From: Halichoerus grypus | Taxonomy: Eukaryota > Chordata > Mammalia > Carnivora > Phocidae | Reading direction: 5' to 3' | Assembly (NCBI RefSeq): GCF_964656455.1 | Contig: NC_135724.1 | Coordinates: forward strand, 7,927,466-7,991,465 | Length of the DNA: 64,000 bases | Shown: piece by piece, positions 58,955-64,000 of the stretch | How positions within the stretch are numbered: position 1 is the stretch's first letter | How the letters are laid out: each line of letters starts with the position of its first letter | Notes under the pieces: generated by a model | Seen by the model: only the letters and a program-made list of their open reading frames with translations | What the model was told of the DNA's origin: nothing | Databases searched by the model: none | Made by a program: the position numbers and the translations under genes

Positions 58955-59551
58955 ATGAGTGGTATTGTTTTTAATTTCAAATTCCACTGTTCATTGATGG
59001 TGTAGAAAAATGTGATCAACTTTTCAATATAACTTGTATCCTACAACCTTGCTATAATTGCTTATTAATTCCAGGAGGGTTTTTTTGGTCAATTCTTTTA
59101 AATTTTTTACATAGGTAATCATGTCATCTGCGAACAAACAGAGTTCTATTTCTTCCTTCCCAATCTGAATACCTTTTATTTCCTTTTCTTGTTTTATTGC
59201 ATTAGCCAGTACATGCAATACAAGGTTGAAAAGGAGTGGTGACAGGGCACATCTTTGTATTGTACTGGGTCTTAGTGAAAAAGCATCTAGTTTCTCACTA
59301 TTAAGTGAGATATTAGTTATAGGTATTTATGTGGATTTTTTTTTTTCTTTATCAAGTTGAACCAGTTCCCCTCTAGTTCCAGTTTACTGAAAGCTTTTGT
59401 CATAAATGGGTTTGGATTTTGTCAAATGCTATTTCTGTATCTATTGATATCACATGATTTTTCTTTTTTAGCCTGTGGATGTGATGGGCTACATTAATTG
59501 ATTTTTAAATATTGAGCAAGCCTTGCATACCTGGGGTGAATCCCTCTTGGG

Positions 59552-60700
59552 TCTTAATAATTTTAAAAATTATTTTAAAACATTTTATTTTAAAATAAAA
59601 CACAGATACTGAAAACCAAAGTATAGTTTAGTGATTATAAATAAAACACAATTATAACCACCAGTCAGGTTAAGTAACATAACTTGTCTTCCCACGCTAA
59701 ACCCCTCAGTTTGCCCATTCTAATCACAGTCTTTTCTCTCCATCTGAAATAACCACTATCCTGACTTTTACAGTAAGATTGACTTTTACAGTAACCACTT
59801 CCTTATATTTTTCTATTGTTTTACCACTTAAGAGTGCATCCCTAGACACTGTAGTTTATTCTTACCAATTTTTAAAAACCTTATATATTTTGTATATCTC
59901 TTTTCATCTACAGATTCTCTCTTTATCATTTTATTTAATAATTTAACTGTGAAAGATTCTAGATTAAATGACCTCTAGGGCTGAGTTGCCCACAGACTGG
60001 ATTCACTGCAGCATATTCACAGTGCCTGTCAATATATTCTGCTCCCCTTTTTATTTGATGAAAATTAGCAGATGGATACAGAGACTTGATCAGATCAGAA
60101 TCAGGTTTCAGCCCTTTGTCATGGCTATAGGTAGTTTTGGGTTCTTTCATCAGGGGGACAAAATGTCTGTTTTTCACTTCTTTGATGTTAAGAACTGCTA
60201 ATGACACAATCCATTAATTCATTATGTTAATTTTTCTTTTATTTTTTTCATTTTTTTTTTACCTCAAATACATATTTAAGGCCATGCTTCCCCTCATACT
60301 GGTTTCCCAGTAACACAGTTCACATAGGAAAATCAGGATAATTGATTTACTCTGTTTTTAAGGTAATAAACTGTTCCCCTGCTCTCTTTGGAAAGTGACC
60401 AATTTAAAAAAACATAATTATGAACTCCTTGATTTAAATGTCTTTTATGACTTTCAATCTACTATAATTTTATCCTGATTGTATTTCAAACTACCAAACT
60501 TTAGCCAGTGGGTGCTTCTTCAGTTGGTCTTTTAACATGATCTTAATAATTTTTGATAATTTCCTTTCTATTTGCTATGTCAAGATGTGCCAGGCTCATA
60601 TTGTATATAGTGGGCATTTTCCATGTTTTGGGTTCTTTCACTCGGTGAAAATAATGTCTGCTTTTCACTACCCTTTGCTATGTTTTTTATTAAGTCTCTG
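59552..60700 (-). mobile_element. Ancient L1ME-like fragments
   Basis: 'aaaacacagatactgaaaac', 'accaccagtcaggttaagta', 'ttgatgaaaattagcagatg' and 'gtgccaggctcatattgtat' recall reversed 3' regions of L1ME-age elements. Two diverged copies of 'ttttgggttctttca' (60134 and 60624) sit inside. 60.7-61.75 kb may hold more of the same but I cannot anchor it. Confidence 0.4.
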
Positions 60701-61769
60701 ATTTCTTTTAATGAAAAATGAAATAAAATGTTAGTACAAATAGATCTACCTATCATCTATCTACTACGTATCTTAAAGAAAAATTCCTCATAACTTCATA
60801 CAGGTATTTCCAACTCAAATTTGGGAATAAACTCCTCTATATCTAATCTATATCTTCCTTCCCATAACATGAATCTTGGTTCTCAAGGACACAGGGTATG
60901 ATAGACTAAGAATGTCCCATAATTATTTATTATCCTATACTACACACACAACGGTCTACGTATAATGATACTGATGCTAAAACCACTGATTTTGCTTAAT
61001 GAAAATAGGTATAAAATCTTTTTGCACATGCTATCCTTATTCCACCCACTAAAATAAAAGTCTGTACTAAAATAAAGTTTGTACTATTTACATTGTTGAA
61101 TCATGCTGCCATCATATACTATATTTTAAGTCTCATTTAGTTGTTTTTCTACAAGCAATTATACATTTGCTGCTCATGACCAGTCATTATGTTATGGTCT
61201 TTCTGGTCATTTTGATTGTCTAACTCTTGTCTAGTAGGTTCCTTAGTAAGGGCTTACAAAAACAATATTCCCTAAATTTTTAACATGTTGTCTGTGCCAT
61301 TTATAAATGAATGCCAATTTATCTGGGTATAAAATATTTGGCTTATAATTTATTACTTTGAGTATCTCAACAGCTCTAATTCATTTTTTCTAGAATAATA
61401 TATCGCTGTCTAAAAGTCAATCTATTTTTACACTTAACACTTCTTACTAGTGTAAAATAAACACCATTTGACACTTAACACTTTTACATGTACGCTTGTA
61501 AAAGCATACCTGCATGTCATACGCTTTTTTTCCTGCCTAGATGTCTAAAGGATTTTTTCTTTTTCCTTAAAGTCTAGTAATTTTAATAGAATATGGCATT
61601 GTGGATTGATTCTCTTTATTATTTCAAATTTAATTTCAAACAAATAAAAGAAAAATTATTATTGCTATTTCAAAATACTTGTTTCAATTTTGGGCATCTG
61701 GCCAGATACAAAATAACATACAGTGTCTGATTGCATTTGTAGAATTCCAAGAACAAGTTAAACACTTAG

Positions 61770-62035
61770 ATTTTGTGATAGCAGAGATCAGGAAGTGATT
61801 GCTTGGGGGTGGTGGAATTTGACTGGAAAGATACCCAAATGAGCTTTATGAGGTGATGCAATTTGACTGGAAAGATACCCAAGTGAGCTTTATGAGGTGA
61901 TGGAAATGTTCTGTATCTTGTTTTAGGTGGTGTTTATATGAGTGTAATTTCAAACCTCAAAGACCTGAACTTACTATCTAGGCATTTTATTGTACATAAA
62001 TTATAACTCAATAAATAAATTGTATCGGAAAACAA
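61770..62035 (+). mobile_element. Ancient L1M 3' end
   Basis: 'gtggtggaatttgactggaa', 'gatggaaatgttctgtatct' and 'ttgtacataaattataactc' plus 'aataaataaat' match the 3' end of mammal-wide L1M elements. It contains a tandem duplication. Confidence 0.6.
61816..61903 (+). repeat. 44-bp tandem duplication
   Basis: 61816-61859 and 61860-61903 share the unit beginning aatttgactggaaagatacc; only one or two positions differ. Confidence 0.92.
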
Positions 62036-62439
62036 ACAAAAATAAGTCAATCAAGTTGGCTGATTATAGGAATCTATATAAAACTTCAGAGTATAAACTG
62101 TGATGAAAATCTAAGTTAAGAATCATCATATTTAAAAAGGAAAATTTCATTGGGGCAACAACTGTTTTATTCTAGTTCACTACTGCCTGTGGTAATAAAT
62201 ATTTGATGAAGGAGTGAACAAAAAGAGGAAAGGAATACGAGAAAGTGATGGGCCCTGTGAGGAAGTAAAAAGATACTCCACCCCAACTGTTAGAGAATAC
62301 ACTCTATGTAATATTATTTGTAATAATAGAAAGCAGTGTCATATAAGAAAAGAAAGAAATGTTACGGTAGTTCAAAAAGAAGGAAATGACAACCAGCTGG
62401 GGACTGGTGATACGATAGTTTTCGTAGAAGTAGTAGATA

Positions 62440-63245
62440 ACCCATTTACAGAGATTTGCATGAACAATGAATTCTGGTGCTCTGTGGGGATTGTGAATTG
62501 GTGCAGCCACATTGGTATGGAAATTCCTCAAAAAATTAAAAATAAAACTATCATATGATCCTGCGATTCCACATGACTATTTAGCTGAAGAAAACAACAC
62601 TAAATCAAAAACATACCAGCATCGCCATGTTTATCACGGCATTATTTATAATAGCCAAGACATGGAAGCAACCTAAGCATTCACTGATCAATGAACAAAG
62701 AAAATGTGGTACGTACATACACAGCAAAATATGATCTAGCCATCACAAGAAGGAAATCTTGCCATTTGCAGCAACATGGATGGACCTTGAGGGTGTTATG
62801 CTAAGTGAAATAAGTGAGACAGAGAAAGACAAATACCATATGATCTCACTTATATGTGGATCTAATTTTAAAAACTGAACTCACAGATTCAGAGACTCTT
62901 TTGGTTGGTGGCTGGAGATTGGGCAAAATGGTTGAAGCTGGTCAAAACATACCAAATTCCAGTTATAAAATAAATAAGTCATGGGAGGTAAGGCACAGCA
63001 TGGTGCCTATAGTTATTAAGACTGTATTGTATATTTGAAAGTTGCTGGAAGAGTAGATCTTAAAAGTTCTCATCACAAGAAACACCAATTTGTAACTATG
63101 TGTGGTGATGGATGTTAACTAGAGTTATTGTGGTGATCATTACACAATATATGCAAATATCAAATCATTATATTGTATACCTGAAACTCATATAGTGTTA
63201 TATGTCAATTATATCTCAATAAATAAATAACTGGACAAATAAGCA
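62440..63245 (+). mobile_element. L1MA-type ORF2 end and 3'UTR
   Basis: It begins in the last part of ORF2 ('tgtgaattggtgcagccaca', 'aacatggatggaccttgagg'), continues with 'ttataaaataaataagtcat', 'gatcttaaaagttctcatca' and 'tgtgatcattacacaatata'-like text, and ends 'caattatatctcaataaata'. ORF2 is broken by many stops. Confidence 0.85.
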
Positions 63246-63392
63246 AATAAATAAATAAAAGCTCATTAAAATCTTTAAAAAAATAATATATTAAAAATTT
63301 GAGCCATTTTTCCCCTTGCACTAACAAACTAGAAGATTCCTGCCTCTTTTGTTTGTTTACATTCTGCCTTAATGTATAAGGGTATTTGTTTT

Positions 63393-63592
63393 TAGATTTT
63401 ATTTATTTATTTGTCACAGAGAGAGAGAGAGAGGAAACACAAGCGGGGGAGGCAGCAGGCAGAGGGAGAAGCAGGTTCCCCACTGAGCAGAGAGCCCGAT
63501 GCGGGACTTGATCCCAGGACCCTGGGATAATGACCTGAGCCCAAGGCAGATACCCAATCAACTGAGCCACTCAGGGATTCCTAAAGGTATTT
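63393..63592 (-). mobile_element. Can-SINE
   Basis: Minus-strand element with a somewhat decayed head ('ggaatccctgagtggctcag'). Flanks 'aagggtatttgttttt' (63378) and 'aaaggtattttttt' (63593) are its imperfect target duplication. Confidence 0.92.
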
Positions 63593-64000
63593 TTTTAACA
63601 GGATAATATCATTTCAAGATGTTAACATCCTGAAGATACATCCTGACAACTTTATAGGTTTATTAAATGAAAATTAAAAAGCTTTAAGAGTCAACTCAAT
63701 AAATGAGACATAGCTTCTATTATATGTGGTAGTTTTCAGGGACATGGAACAAAAACATAAAACAAACGATGATACACACCTTCCTTGTTGGTGTTATTTT
63801 TCTCACACTCAGCATGGGTTCAGTGTGTAATGTTATCCGACTAAAGTATGGCGGGTACATTCTTGTAGAAAGGATACAACTCTTTTCTCAAAGAATCTGA
63901 GAAGAATTATACCAGGGTAACGCTAGCTATTAGGTAACTATTGTTTAAATCATGTGTCTTTCTTTCAACGGGCAAGAAGACCTGTCCCTTGGGGTAGGTT

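Larger units (their letters stand above)
56640..59550 (-). mobile_element. Ancient L1M, 3'UTR and ORF2 to the reverse transcriptase region
   Basis: A 2.9-kb minus-strand L1 of mammal-wide age. The left end is the 3'UTR ('cacacccacagcctccccca', 'tatcacccagagtccgtggt'). The ORF2 C-terminus follows, then the reverse transcriptase part. In the frame at 59024-59218 the catalytic Phe-Ala-Asp-Asp box is still readable at 59123-59134. Many stops and frameshifts make it inactive. It is interrupted by a SINE at 57738, an L1 scrap at 58701 and a SINE at 58759. The right limit is where the match fades, near 'ggtgaatccctcttgggtc'. Confidence 0.88.
22804..64000 (-). other. DOK6: DOK6 last intron (partial)
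   Basis: Everything right of the terminal exon is, on the DOK6 strand, upstream intron. I looked for the preceding exon (the stretch after the PTB domain, including a Trp-His-His segment and ending Leu-Gln-Gly) and did not find it; DOK6 introns are known to be very long. Apart from the repeats listed, I can name nothing in these stretches: 22.93-24.48, 25.7-27.6, 30.7-31.65, 33.4-34.8, 34.95-35.58, 38.7-39.1, 40.7-41.1, 41.5-43.37, 46.4-47.4, 48.5-50.0, 53.7-55.65 and 63.6-64.0 kb. They are AT-rich and apparently unique. Confidence 0.75.

Overview
This is nuclear DNA from a mammal, almost certainly a caniform carnivore. It contains at least fifteen tRNA-Lys-derived Can-SINEs, carnivore LINE-1 3' ends with their usual 3'UTR modules, and ancient mammalian repeats (MIR, L2, L1M, MaLR-type LTRs, MER5). 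The younger SINEs lack the diagnostic segment of the dog SINEC_Cf family. They look like the arctoid type (seal/sea lion, bear or mustelid groups), but the sequence alone does not fix the species. There is no prokaryotic content, CRISPR array or operon.

Two protein-coding genes reach into the window, tail to tail. On the + strand are the last two coding exons of CD226 (DNAM-1, an activating receptor of NK and T cells): 2539-2590 and 4319-4432. Each has consensus splice signals, and the last exon carries the cytoplasmic Tyr-Val-Asn-Tyr signalling motif. On the - strand is the terminal coding exon of DOK6 (a docking adaptor of the RET pathway): 22664-22803. The two stop codons face each other about 18 kb apart. 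I found no other coding exons.

Layout: 1-2538 is CD226 intron with three MIRs. 2539-4432 holds the two exons and the intron between them. From 4433 comes the CD226 3'UTR, with candidate poly(A) signals near 4.9-5.3 kb. About 5.3-15 kb is intergenic, with two SINEs and a long (AT)n. About 15-22.66 kb is the probable long DOK6 3'UTR, a stretch free of full SINEs with a G-rich tract, UG/CA repeats and one 'tail-only' insertion. 22.8-64 kb is the last intron of DOK6, dense with SINEs and L1 fragments; the old L1M block at 56.6-59.55 kb is itself interrupted by younger insertions.

I see no undescribed multi-gene system. The most interesting material is retrotransposition archaeology. There are two poly(A)-only insertions with perfect 16- and 17-bp target duplications. 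At two places the same target site was hit twice, leaving three copies of the target. One L1 has a composite 3'UTR with an internal relic poly(A), which its flanking duplication shows was inserted as one unit. There are also a perfect 42-bp tandem duplication and microsatellites born at the same point of separate L1 copies. Most ORFs of 60-195 codons here are chance or repeat-derived.
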